Notes: generated from the sequence alone by a model not told the origin. A stretch of 24,775 bases of DNA from JBIIJL01 sp044233795 (GCA_044233795.1 JBIIJL010000029.1:1-24775), one strand, 5' to 3'; positions 8,029-17,346 are shown, counted from the stretch's first letter. Made by a program: numbers and translations.

Positions 8029-9381
8029 ATGATGAAAATAAAGACCCGTTTTATATGTAATCAATGTGCCACCGTGTTTTCGCAATGGGCTGGGCAATGT
8101 GCTCAATGTGGCATTTGGAACAGTATTAGTGAAGAAACTGTTGTAGGTTCAAAAGATACACGCTCAGGACATTATGCCAACCTTCGATCTGCTGTTACTT
8201 TGGTCGAAGAGGTTGTCCTGCTTGCTCAATCTCGCATGGATTGTGGTTTGTCTGAATTAAATCGCGTGTTGGGTGGTGGGTTGGTTGATGGATCCGTGGT
8301 CTTGGTGGGAGGTGATCCTGGCATTGGCAAATCGACGTTATTGCTTCAAACGTTGGCTAATCTATCGAAAATGCAAGAGGTACTTTATGTAACAGGTGAA
8401 GAATCATTACAGCAAGTGGCGATGCGTGCCAAACGACTCCAGGTCCCTTTAAAAAATTTGCGCTTACTTGCTGAAACAGAAATTGAAGCTATTCTTTTAC
8501 ATGCTGAAAAAGAGCGTCCCAAAATTCTTGTGATTGATTCTGTGCAAACCATGTTTACTTCATCCATAAGTTCAGCTCCAGGTGGGGTCAGTCAAGTGAA
8601 GGAATCAGCAGCACTTTTGGTTCGTTTTGCTAAAAGCACTGACACTGCAGTATTTCTTGTTGGCCATGTTACTAAAGATGGTGCATTAGCGGGGCCTCGT
8701 GTATTAGAACACATGGTCGATGCAGTGCTGTACTTTGAAGGACAAAGCGATAGCCGGTTTCGGGTAATTCGTGCCATTAAAAATCGATTTGGTGCGGTGA
8801 ATGAACTTGGTGTTTTTGCGATGACTGAAACTGGCTTAAAAGAGGTTTCTAATCCTTCGGCAATTTTTTTATCAAGACAACCCGAACCAACACCCGGTAG
8901 TGCTGTGATGGTTACTTGGGAAGGCACTCGCTCAATGCTTGTTGAAGTACAGGCGCTCGTCGATGATGCCACAGGTCCTCAAGCGAGACGAATCACGGCA
9001 GGTTTAGAGCACAATCGGCTTGCCATATTACTTGCAGTTTTGCATCGACATGGCGGAATAGCAACATTTGCTCAAGATGTGTTTATCAATGTGGTAGGTG
9101 GCGTGAAAGTGAGTGAGACGGGCAGTGATTTGGCATTGTTAGCAGCAGTTGTTTCGAGTTTACGCAATCGTGTGTTTGCCAATGATACTATTATTTTTGG
9201 AGAAGTAGGTCTTGCTGGTGAAATAAGACCAGTTCAAAATGGACAAGAGCGTTTGAAAGAAGCTCTTAAGCATGGATTTAAACGAGCGATTATTCCATAT
9301 GCGAATGCTCCAAAACAATTGTCAGGGATGGAAATTGTTGCAGTGAAACATTTACAAGATATGCTGCCGTTTGTGCAGTGA
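8029..9381 (+). CDS. radA: DNA repair protein RadA
   Basis: This 450-residue protein has all parts of RadA, a RecA-like helicase that processes recombination intermediates: a zinc finger with C10, C13, C24 and C27; Walker A GGDPGIGKST (94-103); Walker B ILVIDSVQT (about 166-174); the RadA-specific KNRFG (251-255); and a Lon-protease-like C-terminal domain (about 280-450) without a catalytic dyad. An AGG lies 5 bases before the ATG at 8029 and 8 bases before the ATG at 8032, so either could be used. It is divergent from the oxidoreductase operon with an 85-base gap and appears to be a single gene. Confidence 0.96.
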   Translation: MMKIKTRFICNQCATVFSQWAGQCAQCGIWNSISEETVVGSKDTRSGHYANLRSAVTLVEEVVLLAQSRMDCGLSELNRVLGGGLVDGSVVLVGGDPGIGKSTLLLQTLANLSKMQEVLYVTGEESLQQVAMRAKRLQVPLKNLRLLAETEIEAILLHAEKERPKILVIDSVQTMFTSSISSAPGGVSQVKESAALLVRFAKSTDTAVFLVGHVTKDGALAGPRVLEHMVDAVLYFEGQSDSRFRVIRAIKNRFGAVNELGVFAMTETGLKEVSNPSAIFLSRQPEPTPGSAVMVTWEGTRSMLVEVQALVDDATGPQARRITAGLEHNRLAILLAVLHRHGGIATFAQDVFINVVGGVKVSETGSDLALLAAVVSSLRNRVFANDTIIFGEVGLAGEIRPVQNGQERLKEALKHGFKRAIIPYANAPKQLSGMEIVAVKHLQDMLPFVQ

Positions 9382-9457
9382 TGATATTGATGATTGGATA
9401 GGGATGTTATCTAGTCATTTAGATTTCAAATGATTACATGCTTGGGATTAGTTTCTC

Positions 9458-9934
9458 GTGGAAGTCTTTTTATTTGGTTTAATAAAGCTCAATCAGTTAA
9501 ACATACCGACACCACACTATACTACTCTTTGCCAAAGAGGTAAGACTTTAAAAGTAGATTTAGGTATTAAACCTAGAGGTTTACCCCGGCATATTTTAAT
9601 TAACTCAACGGGAGTTCAAGTCCTGGGTGAGGGAGAATGGAAACGATTAAAACATGGTGAAAGCCGTTGCCAAGTATGGAAAAAATTACATATAGCATTA
9701 GATGCTGATTCTCTGGATATTGTAGCTTTGTCTGTAACAGACAGTGTTCGACTTGATTGTAATTATTTGCCTGCTCTTATTGAGGAAATTAAAGATCCAA
9801 TCGAGCAAATTACTGACTCTATAGGGGCTGTTGTTTTAAACAGCCCCTATAGAGTCAGTTGCATATTTAATCATGTATTTTTCAATTTCATCAGGGCAGA
9901 TCGATGTAGGCTGATAAATCTGTGCTTAGATTAA
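9458..9934 (+). pseudogene. broken IS5-like transposase
   Basis: Residues up to about 119 of this frame follow an IS5/IS903-type DDE transposase: IPTPHYTTLCQRGKTLKVDL, then HILINSTGVQVLGEGEWKRLKHG, VWKKLHIALDAD and LPALIEEIKDPIEQIT. The usual N-terminal 70-90 residues are missing, and the apparent GTG start at 9458 has no ribosome site. After IEQITD the homology stops where a perfect inverted repeat begins, and the rest is unrelated. The first catalytic Asp of the DSTG motif is Asn (codon AAC, residue 49). The second Asp (GDGAYD in relatives) and the Glu are lost. It is therefore a dead fragment, truncated at both ends, between radA and the export operon. Confidence 0.8.
9812..9859. repeat. 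perfect 21-bp inverted repeat
   Basis: Left arm 9812-9832 and right arm 9839-9859 are exact reverse complements, separated by GTTTTA. The central part reads TAGGGGCTGTT-GTTTTA-AACAGCCCCTA. It begins exactly where similarity to the transposase ends. No T tract follows either arm, so a simple Rho-independent terminator is unlikely; two insertion-sequence ends placed head to head, or a small inverted duplication at a breakpoint, fit better. Confidence 0.9.
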
Positions 9935-10066
9935 GGGTGAGAAAACTGCAAATAAACTTTAGGGACGTTACCTAGTTAACTCTGTATTTAAAAACAGGTC
10001 AAATGATATTGTTTAGTATCTTAAAAGAAAGCAATTTGATTTTTGTTTTGACAAGGGCTTTAATCG

Positions 10067-11530
10067 CTATGGGAGTGAAGAAGGGCAAGGTCTAGGCATA
10101 TTCCCCCCAGCCAAGGCTTGATATACTTGCACAATCCCATCGAGTTGTTGCATTTTTGCGAGGGTTAGATTGAGCTTGGCTTTATCAAGGCTGATTTTTG
10201 TATTGAGGTAGGAGCGATAATCAGCAGCGCCATTTCGATATCTTGAGGCTGTTATTTTGAACAGCATTTGAGAGGCTTTATAGGCTTTAAGGTTGTCGTA
10301 TAATATTCGATTAAGTATTTGTTGTTGGGTGAGGCTATTGTCAACATCGGCCAGTGCGGTTTTGAGTGATCCTAGGTATGCATAAAATGCTGACATATAA
10401 CCTTCGCGGGCTGCTTTGATTTTTTGATAATTACTACCATTGATGATAGGGACTGATGCTATAAGCTCTGCGGCCCATAGTCCCGTGCTCAAATTGACCA
10501 AATGACTGAGTTCTACAGAGGCTCCACCAATAAGATTTGTTAAAGAGATCGTTGGAAAAAAACTAGCGTACGCAATGCCTAAGCTTGCACTGGTCATCTT
10601 TAAATTTTGAGTGGCCATGATAATATCTGGCCGATTTTTTAAAACGTCTGAGGGTAAATTTCTCGGAATAAGCCCTTTGATTGACAACTGATGAATAGTA
10701 TTTTTCGAGAAAATGGGGCCTGGATTTTGATTTAGCAATACATGTAGGGTATTTTCAATTTGGGCACGAGAGTTTTCGATGTTTCTGATGCTTGCTTGTT
10801 GTTGACTAATTTGCTCATCAAGGCTTGTGACTGTTGATAAATCACTTGCACCACTTTGGTATCGTACCCACTCTAATTCACGTACCGTTTTCAAATCGTT
10901 TAGTAAATCAGATTGTTCTTGATACTGTTGATTAAGTCCGAGCAACGTAAAATATGAGCCGCTGACTTGGCTAACAATACTTAAGCGCGCTGCAAGATAG
11001 GCGGCCCGTTGACTGTCTCGCGAGGCTTGAGCGAATTTAGTCGCGCTTAAGTTTGCTAAAATATTTACTGAGTAGCTTGGTACAAAGCCACTATAATAGC
11101 CATGGAAGTTTAGATTGTTTCGTGTTGTTTGTGGAGTGATAGTATTCAACGAAGGATTGACTAGCGTGTAGGAGCTATCCCACCCACCACCAACAAATCC
11201 TGTTCCAGTTGCGTTTAATGTCGGAAGCCATGCGAGCTTTGCGGCCTTTAAATTCGCTTCAGCTTGACGGAGATTGGCACGAGCCGTTTCTAGTTGATAA
11301 TTGACACTCAACGCTTGTGTGAGCATGTGATTGAGGCTTGGATCATGCATTTTCTTCCACCAGTACACCGTGCCAAGCGTTCGATGTTCGTAAACAATGG
11401 GCGTCCCATTTCTTGTAGCATGGGGTAGTAAGGTGTCGCGGCTCATTGGCTCAGGCAATGGCTTACAGCTTGTAAGACATAAGAGCACAAGACTTGAGGT
11501 GTATTTTTTCATAGCATTTGGCTTATTCAT
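10067..11530 (-). CDS. TolC/NodT-like outer-membrane factor lipoprotein
   Basis: A 487-residue outer-membrane efflux protein. Residues 1-22 are a lipoprotein signal ending in the lipobox LTSC. Two repeated outer-membrane-efflux domains follow, each with long Gln/Ala/Leu-rich helices (for example LSVNYQLETARANLRQAEANLKAA and the matching LAKMQQL near the end). LPSDVLKNRPDI, near the middle, is a typical NodT-family segment. It forms the trimeric exit channel of a tripartite pump. The ATG at 11530 overlaps the stop of the permease (TGATG), so translation is probably coupled; a TTG just before it is rejected, and an ATG at 11512 is a weaker alternative. It is the last gene of the four-gene operon; no terminator is evident after it. 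Confidence 0.9.
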   Translation of the reverse strand: MNKPNAMKKYTSSLVLLCLTSCKPLPEPMSRDTLLPHATRNGTPIVYEHRTLGTVYWWKKMHDPSLNHMLTQALSVNYQLETARANLRQAEANLKAAKLAWLPTLNATGTGFVGGGWDSSYTLVNPSLNTITPQTTRNNLNFHGYYSGFVPSYSVNILANLSATKFAQASRDSQRAAYLAARLSIVSQVSGSYFTLLGLNQQYQEQSDLLNDLKTVRELEWVRYQSGASDLSTVTSLDEQISQQQASIRNIENSRAQIENTLHVLLNQNPGPIFSKNTIHQLSIKGLIPRNLPSDVLKNRPDIIMATQNLKMTSASLGIAYASFFPTISLTNLIGGASVELSHLVNLSTGLWAAELIASVPIINGSNYQKIKAAREGYMSAFYAYLGSLKTALADVDNSLTQQQILNRILYDNLKAYKASQMLFKITASRYRNGAADYRSYLNTKISLDKAKLNLTLAKMQQLDGIVQVYQALAGGNMPRPCPSSLP

Positions 11531-12687
11531 CAATCCAAGGTTTTCCTAAATACTGTTTTGGTCACCAAAACTAATAATAGAGTAATAAGTAGAATCGGCA
11601 TTATATTTGGCCATATCTGCCACACGCTTTCGCCTTTGAGTAAAATGCCACGCGTGATACGCATAAAATACGTCATTGGCAAACAATAACCAATGAACCG
11701 CGCCCACATGGGCATGCCGTAGAATGAAAAGATATAACCTGATAAAAACATAGAAGGGAGCTGATAAAAAATACTGAGCTGCATCGCTTGCATGGGGGTT
11801 TTTGCGAGAGCCGAAAATATCATGCCTACCATTAAACTCGCGAGAATAAATGGGGCTGCTGAGAGATAGAGAAAAATAAGACTTCCCTCCATCGGTAGAT
11901 CAATGAGTAGCTTGCTATACAAGAGAATAACAGTTAACTGGATGTACCCCAATAGAATATAGGGAATCACCTTTCCTAAAATAATTTCGGTTGGAAGAAG
12001 TGGGGTGCTTAAGAGCATCTCCATGGTACCTGCTTCAAACTCAGAGGTGATAGCCGTTGAGGTTAACATCACCATGGTAAGGGTGAGCATTACACCAATC
12101 AACCCTGGTACGATATCATAAGAGCTCAAATTAGCTGGGTTGTACATTCTGTGTGATATGAGATTAACGGTGCGGTTAATACTAGGTGGGGGTGGTGGTG
12201 CAAGACCTCTGGAAATAAAATAATTTATAGATTCATTCAGAATAGGACCGATATGAGCTAGTGCTGTCCCGTTACTGCCAGGATCGGAACCATCGAGTTC
12301 TACCAAAAGCTCAGGGTGATCGCCACGAATAAATTTTCTGGTGAAGTTAGCCGGGATGTTAATAATAAAACTCAACTGCCCATTGACGAGTTTTTCTTTG
12401 ACGAGTGCTTCGTTGTTTGTTGTGTCGACAATATGAAAGTATTTGGATGATTTTAAATCATTAACAAAAAGCCGGGTCAACGGTGTCTCGTCATAACTGA
12501 TGATAGCTGTTGGCAGCATTTTTGGATCAAGACTTATAGCAAACCCAAATAAGGTCAACAGCATGAGTGGCATGATAACCAGCATAGCAATGGTGCCCTT
12601 GTCTCTAAGGATCAATAAAAATTCCTTTTGAACCAGGCCTGACATGCGGGAAAAAGAGAGCATCTGATGTGCTTTAAAAATGGACAT
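11530..12687 (-). CDS. ABC-2 type transporter permease
   Basis: A 385-residue inner-membrane permease of the ABC-2 (YhhJ/YbhS/DrrB-like) group. One transmembrane helix lies near residues 30-52 (GTIAMLVIMPLMLLTLFGFAI). A large periplasmic domain (about 55-180) follows, and at least five more hydrophobic segments occupy the C-terminal half, including the family signature SEFEAGTMEMLLSTPL. It works with the upstream ATPase. The ATG at 12687 overlaps the ATPase stop (TAATG). Related YbhGFSR systems carry two permease genes; only one is present here, so the complex probably uses a homodimer. Confidence 0.92.
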   Translation of the reverse strand: MSIFKAHQMLSFSRMSGLVQKEFLLILRDKGTIAMLVIMPLMLLTLFGFAISLDPKMLPTAIISYDETPLTRLFVNDLKSSKYFHIVDTTNNEALVKEKLVNGQLSFIINIPANFTRKFIRGDHPELLVELDGSDPGSNGTALAHIGPILNESINYFISRGLAPPPPPSINRTVNLISHRMYNPANLSSYDIVPGLIGVMLTLTMVMLTSTAITSEFEAGTMEMLLSTPLLPTEIILGKVIPYILLGYIQLTVILLYSKLLIDLPMEGSLIFLYLSAAPFILASLMVGMIFSALAKTPMQAMQLSIFYQLPSMFLSGYIFSFYGMPMWARFIGYCLPMTYFMRITRGILLKGESVWQIWPNIMPILLITLLLVLVTKTVFRKTLD

Positions 12688-13589
12688 TATTTCATTAACC
12701 CGATAAATACTTCTTCAAAATTTGGCGGCACTTCTTTTAAGGTGTACGCTGGATTACTTTGCAACAGTTCATCGAGCAACGCGTCATCTCTTGAAGAGAT
12801 ACGTAATTCATTGTTGACTACCGAGACCAAAAGTTTTGGGAATGTTGTGATGACTTGGTCGTTTATTTTTGCAAGTGTTTCGGAGCTTCCTCCAACAACG
12901 TAGGCTTTGATTTTTGAAAAACTGATAAGATCGCTGGTTTTGCCCGTGTACAAAAGCTCACCTAGATTGATGTAGGCTAAATGAGTACATTTTTCGGCTT
13001 CGTCCATGTAGTGGGTGGTTACGAGTACCGTAGTGCCATCATGTGCTGCTATTTTATGCAAATAATTCCAAAAATCACGCCGAGCTTTGGGATCTACCCC
13101 AGATGTGGGTTCATCGAGAAATAGCAGCTCAGGTTCGTGAAGTAAACAGCTTGCCAGAGACAAGCTTTGCTTCCACCCTCCAGATAACCCCTTTGCAAGA
13201 ATATTTTTGTAGGGCGTAAGACCCAGCTCGTTCATTACTCGTGCAATGGATGATTTTGGATTTTTGATGTGATAAATCGATGCAAAAAATTGTAGGTTTT
13301 CATAAACGGTAAGCCCTCCGTAAAGACTAAAGCGCTGCGGCATGTATCCAATTTTCAACTTGATGTCAGTCGATTGGGTCCTGATGTCATATCCTAAACA
13401 CTGACCCTTGCCTTGAGTGGGGGACATGAGCCCACAAATCATGCGAATAGTGGTGGTCTTACCGCTTCCATTTGAACCAAGAAAACCATATACGGAACCT
13501 TTTTCAACGCGAAGTGAGACGCTATCAACCACGGTTTTATCGCCAAACACTTTGGTTAAGCCAATGACATCAATGGCAGGTTCGCTCAT
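12687..13589 (-). CDS. ABC transporter ATP-binding protein
   Basis: A 300-residue ATPase with all nucleotide-binding motifs: Walker A GSNGSGKTT (38-46), Q-loop MPQ (83-85), signature LSGGWKQ (135-141), Walker B LLFLDEP (155-161) followed by TSGVDP, and H-loop His193 in TTHYMDEAE. The residue after the signature is Ser where Arg is usual, a minor difference. The C-terminal 90 residues resemble the regulatory extension of DrrA/CcmA-like ATPases. The ATG at 13589 overlaps the upstream adaptor stop by four bases (ATGA), and its own stop overlaps the permease start. It drives the export pump of this operon. YbhF-type relatives carry two fused ATPase domains; this one has one. Confidence 0.94.
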   Translation of the reverse strand: MSEPAIDVIGLTKVFGDKTVVDSVSLRVEKGSVYGFLGSNGSGKTTTIRMICGLMSPTQGKGQCLGYDIRTQSTDIKLKIGYMPQRFSLYGGLTVYENLQFFASIYHIKNPKSSIARVMNELGLTPYKNILAKGLSGGWKQSLSLASCLLHEPELLFLDEPTSGVDPKARRDFWNYLHKIAAHDGTTVLVTTHYMDEAEKCTHLAYINLGELLYTGKTSDLISFSKIKAYVVGGSSETLAKINDQVITTFPKLLVSVVNNELRISSRDDALLDELLQSNPAYTLKEVPPNFEEVFIGLMK

Positions 13590-14452
13590 GAAACAAACTC
13601 CAAGGTCACAGGAAGGCCAAGATGGACTTTGTTTAACTCAGGTTCATCAAGTCGTGCCTCTACCCGAAATACTAATTTTTGTCTATTCTCACGCGAAAAT
13701 ATAATGGGTGGGGTATATTGAGCAATTCGTGAGATGTAGGAAATTTTACCTTTAGCTAAGAACGGGCTACCATCGGATGATATTGTTACATTTGCATTTA
13801 ACTCGACTTGGCTTAATTCAGGCTCAGCAACGAAAAATACAACCTTGATGTTTTTTTTACTTAGAAAGGAAACGACCGGCTGACCCGCAGGCACGTATTC
13901 TTCAGCAGTGTAGTAAGTATCATAAATAAGCCCTGCGTCGGGAGTTTTAGCTTCCTTATGTATGACACGCCATGCATTATCTTTGGTATCGACAGTGGCG
14001 TTACTAATTTGGTAGTCGAGCGCTGTTAATTGGTTTTTTGATATATTAAGATCACGAGTTGCTGCATCAAGGTCAGTTTGACTTGCAGCATTGTCCTTCC
14101 GCATCCTTAAAATACGCTTGAAATTGATATCATTAAAATGAAGTTGGTTAATAATTTCTTGTCGCTGTGCCTTAAGCTTTTTCTGATTAAACGAACTCAT
14201 GTCAACATGATACTGCTCACTGGTTTGCTCAAGTTTAAAAACAAGTAAATCTTTTGGAACCAACTGACCACGAATAACATTAAGTGCGCTAAGTCGCCCG
14301 CCAAAGTCACTCGATAAATAGGTGAGATCAGCATCAATATAGGCATTATAGCGTTTGGGGGAGGGATGACAGCCGCTTAATAGGGTCAATAAACAACAAT
14401 AGCTAAGCACATAGATGACTTTAAAAATAAGCTTATGTCGGCGAATTTTAAT
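13586..14452 (-). CDS. HlyD-family adaptor lipoprotein, probable ATT start
   Basis: This is the membrane-fusion (periplasmic adaptor) protein of the operon. It shows a biotinyl-lipoyl half (GGRLSALNVIRGQLVPKDL), a helical hairpin (about 75-150), the second lipoyl half (GLIYDTYYTAEEYVPAGQPV) and a beta-barrel end (VFFVAEPELSQVELNANVTI). The only standard start is GTG at 14410, which leaves a signal of MLSYCCLLTLLSGC with no positive charge and no ribosome site. Reading upstream in frame, ATT at 14452 has AAGGA at 14459-14463 with a 6-base spacer and adds KIRRHKLIFKVIYV, a proper basic then hydrophobic signal before lipobox LSGC. A TAA closes the frame a few codons further up. I therefore annotate the ATT start (289 residues); a sequencing or point error in an ATG is the alternative. 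Confidence 0.75.
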   Translation of the reverse strand: MKIRRHKLIFKVIYVLSYCCLLTLLSGCHPSPKRYNAYIDADLTYLSSDFGGRLSALNVIRGQLVPKDLLVFKLEQTSEQYHVDMSSFNQKKLKAQRQEIINQLHFNDINFKRILRMRKDNAASQTDLDAATRDLNISKNQLTALDYQISNATVDTKDNAWRVIHKEAKTPDAGLIYDTYYTAEEYVPAGQPVVSFLSKKNIKVVFFVAEPELSQVELNANVTISSDGSPFLAKGKISYISRIAQYTPPIIFSRENRQKLVFRVEARLDEPELNKVHLGLPVTLEFVS

Positions 14453-14626
14453 GATGCGTCCTTGTTCTTAAAAAGCAGGGGTTATTCTAGCTAACTTGGA
14501 GGGGAATTAAAACAAGGTCATAATCTATGGTTGTTAACGTAAAAGCGGTATGCGTTCGTTGTAGCGCAATGATTAACACGCCCTCATTTAAATTTCAAAG
14601 CTCCATCAGGGTATGTGTTATAACCA

Positions 14627-17149
14627 TTAGGTTGCCATTTCCTTTAATTGATAAAGACATGTTAAGGCTTCACGGGCAGTCAAATTGTCAATATCAATGG
14701 CAGTGATTTTATCAGCAAGTTTTGTTATGTAAGGAATATTTTCAGGAGGGTGCGGCGCTGGAGGGACGTTTTCTTCTATCTGTTGTAAATAGCAAGTTGC
14801 CATCGCTAAAACCTCCTTTGGCATGCCGGCCAACGCTGCTACCTCTATCCCATAACTTTTGTTGGCGTGACCTTCTTCTACCTTATATAAGAATACAATG
14901 CCTTGCTGAGTCAGTTTGGCTTTGAGATGAACATTAAGAACATTTGCAAATTCATCTGCAAGGCGTGTCAATTCGAAATAGTGGGTTGAAAAGAGGGTAT
15001 AGGCATTGATGATGCGGGCGAGATGAGCTAGTGATGCATAAGCCAAGGCCATGCCATCGTGGGTACTCGTACCACGACCGATTTCATCGATGAGAACCAA
15101 GCTTTGATGGGTGGCGTGTTTTAGAATGTAGGCAGTTTCTGTCATTTCTACCATGAAGGTTGACCGGTGTGACGCAATATCATCATTCGCTCCAATCCGA
15201 GTAAAAATTTGGTCAATTGGGCCGATTTCCGCATGTGCTACAGGGACATAACTTCCAATATGTGCAAGTAATACAATCAATGCTGTTTGACGCATATAAG
15301 TCGATTTGCCACCCATATTAGGGCCTGTGATAAGAAGGGTCGATTTTTCCTTGGATAAACACAAGTCATTTGGGACAAATTGCTCCTGTAAAATCGCCTC
15401 AATCACTGGATGTCGGCCTTGTTTGATGTTGATTAATGGTTTTTCAGACAATATGGGTTTTTGCCAGGCTAAAGTTTTTGCGCGCTCGGCAAGGTTCACC
15501 AACACATCAAGTAGGCTTAATGATTCAGCCATAAGGGTGAGAGGAGCAAGAGAGGCGTGAACCTCTTCTAATAAATTATCGTAAAGCCATTTTTCACGAA
15601 CCAAGGCTTTTACTTCCGCAGATAAAACATGTTCTTCAAACGCCTTTAATTCCGGCGTGATATAGCGCTCAACATTTTTCAAAGTTTGTTTACGTAAAAA
15701 ATGTTTTGGCACATCGGCGGCTTCTTTACGAGATAATTCGATAAAATAACCATGAACTCGATTATAACCAAACTTTAATGTTGCAAGCCCTGAGCGTGCC
15801 TTTTCTTGGCGTTCAAGTTCCAACAATTTATCCATAGCATGCGTATTGAGATCTCTTAATTCGTCAAGCTCTTCATCAAAGCCTGGTGCAATGACCCCTC
15901 CTTCTCGAATCACTGAGGGGGGATTTTCAACCAACGCGCGGTGGAGTAAATCGCAAAGGACGGGTAGGGGTGATAAATGTTGTGCTAATTCACGGGTTAA
16001 CTGGGCGACATTTTTAGTGAGAACTATTTGAAACTCTGGAAGAAGAGCAAGGGTATCCCGTAGTTTGATTAAATCTCGCGGCCTGGCTGACTTTAAGGCT
16101 ACCCGAGCGTTGATGCGTAATACATCAGCTGCTTGTTGTAAAAGTTGATGCAGGTGCTGCTCTTGTTCTTGCTGATAAAGTTCTTCGATTGCTTGTTGGC
16201 GTAATTTGATCTGGTGATGATGTCGCAATGGGCGGCCGAGCCAACGCTTCAATAATCGGCTACCCATAGGGCTGGCTGTTTGATCCAAGAGATCAAGCAG
16301 GGTGTTAATTTTTCCGCCTTGGGTTTTCTCAAACAATTCTAAATGGCTTTGGGTTCTGGTATCCAACAATAAATGATCTTGGCGATTTTCAATGGTAATT
16401 GTTTTTAAATGTGGCAGTGCTTGGCGTTGTGTCATCGCAAGGTAGTTGAGTAATGCGCCTGCAGCAGACATAGCAAAATTTAAATGTTTGACATCAATTT
16501 TTGAAAACTCATGAGGACCAAACTGTTGTTTCATAAGCGCCTGGGCTCTTGTCAGGTCAAAATCGGCTCTGGGCAATTGCTTAATAGAAGTGGATATATT
16601 TCTGTATCTTAAAAAACGCTCTTCTACTAACATTTCTTGCGGCATAAGGCGTGTGATTTCAGCAGACATTGCTTCTTCATCAGAAATTTGCTCGAGATAA
16701 AACAATCCTGCGCTTAAATCCACCCATGCAAGCCCAAAAATAGAGTCTTGATGATAACTAGCTAACAGAATATTGTCTTTTGTAGCGTCAAGAAGTGCTT
16801 CATCGGTGACAGTCCCTGGTGTGATAATGCGGGTGACCTGTCGTTCCATAGGGCCTTTACCTGAGAGTGGGTCACCTATTTGCTCGCAAATGGCAACTGA
16901 TTCGCCCTTTTTTAATAATCGGGCAAGATATGTCTCCACAGCGTGGAAGGGCACACCTGCCATAGGAATGGGCATTCCTTGGGATTGTCCGCGATGGGTC
17001 AGTGTTAAATCAAGTAAGTGAGCTGCACGTTTTGCATCTTCAAAAAATAGCTCATAGAAATCACCCATGCGATAAAATAGTAGCATTTCTTGATGTTGTG
17101 ATTTGATGTGTAAATATTGTTGCATCATCGGGGTATGGTCTTTATGCAT
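14627..17149 (-). CDS. mutS: DNA mismatch repair protein MutS
   Basis: An 840-residue MutS, close to the E. coli length. The mismatch-contacting Phe-X-Glu is F31-Y32-E33 in RMGDFYELF; Walker A is GPNMGGKST (609-617), Walker B LVLIDE followed by IGRGTSTHDG (about 684-700), and the STHYFEL segment is present. The C-terminal DNLTAREALTCLYQL helix region, which mediates tetramer formation, is intact. The open frame extends to 17263, but residues before MHKDHTPMMQQYL do not resemble MutS, whose N-terminus typically reads HTPMMQQYL shortly after the start, so 17149 is chosen even though no good Shine-Dalgarno is visible there. It is transcribed alone or reads toward the export operon; no terminator is obvious in the 14453-14626 gap. 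Confidence 0.96.
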   Translation of the reverse strand: MHKDHTPMMQQYLHIKSQHQEMLLFYRMGDFYELFFEDAKRAAHLLDLTLTHRGQSQGMPIPMAGVPFHAVETYLARLLKKGESVAICEQIGDPLSGKGPMERQVTRIITPGTVTDEALLDATKDNILLASYHQDSIFGLAWVDLSAGLFYLEQISDEEAMSAEITRLMPQEMLVEERFLRYRNISTSIKQLPRADFDLTRAQALMKQQFGPHEFSKIDVKHLNFAMSAAGALLNYLAMTQRQALPHLKTITIENRQDHLLLDTRTQSHLELFEKTQGGKINTLLDLLDQTASPMGSRLLKRWLGRPLRHHHQIKLRQQAIEELYQQEQEQHLHQLLQQAADVLRINARVALKSARPRDLIKLRDTLALLPEFQIVLTKNVAQLTRELAQHLSPLPVLCDLLHRALVENPPSVIREGGVIAPGFDEELDELRDLNTHAMDKLLELERQEKARSGLATLKFGYNRVHGYFIELSRKEAADVPKHFLRKQTLKNVERYITPELKAFEEHVLSAEVKALVREKWLYDNLLEEVHASLAPLTLMAESLSLLDVLVNLAERAKTLAWQKPILSEKPLINIKQGRHPVIEAILQEQFVPNDLCLSKEKSTLLITGPNMGGKSTYMRQTALIVLLAHIGSYVPVAHAEIGPIDQIFTRIGANDDIASHRSTFMVEMTETAYILKHATHQSLVLIDEIGRGTSTHDGMALAYASLAHLARIINAYTLFSTHYFELTRLADEFANVLNVHLKAKLTQQGIVFLYKVEEGHANKSYGIEVAALAGMPKEVLAMATCYLQQIEENVPPAPHPPENIPYITKLADKITAIDIDNLTAREALTCLYQLKEMAT

Positions 17150-17346
17150 ATTGTTAGGATATGATGGTGGTGGGTGGATTCTAGCAAATACGTTCGAAGA
17201 AGTCAGTAAAGTGCGTCGATGCGTAGATTCTGACCAATAAAGAGCAGTGCGAATTAAGAGCAAAAAAGATGTGGGTTAACTTATTCACTTATTGTTAAAT
17301 TTTGTTAGACTTGCTCGGTAATATAAAAACAACAATGGAGAACAGT

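Noticed and set aside
8592..8972. Minus-strand 126-codon frame inside radA
   Set aside because: Antisense shadow of a well-supported gene; Ser/Thr-rich text typical of reversed coding sequence.
9839..9859. Inverted repeat as an intrinsic terminator of radA
   Set aside because: It is some 450 bases after the radA stop, lacks a T tract, and starts at a transposase breakpoint.
14404..14412. ATG at 14412 as start of the export adaptor
   Set aside because: It is in another frame and meets a stop after eight codons.
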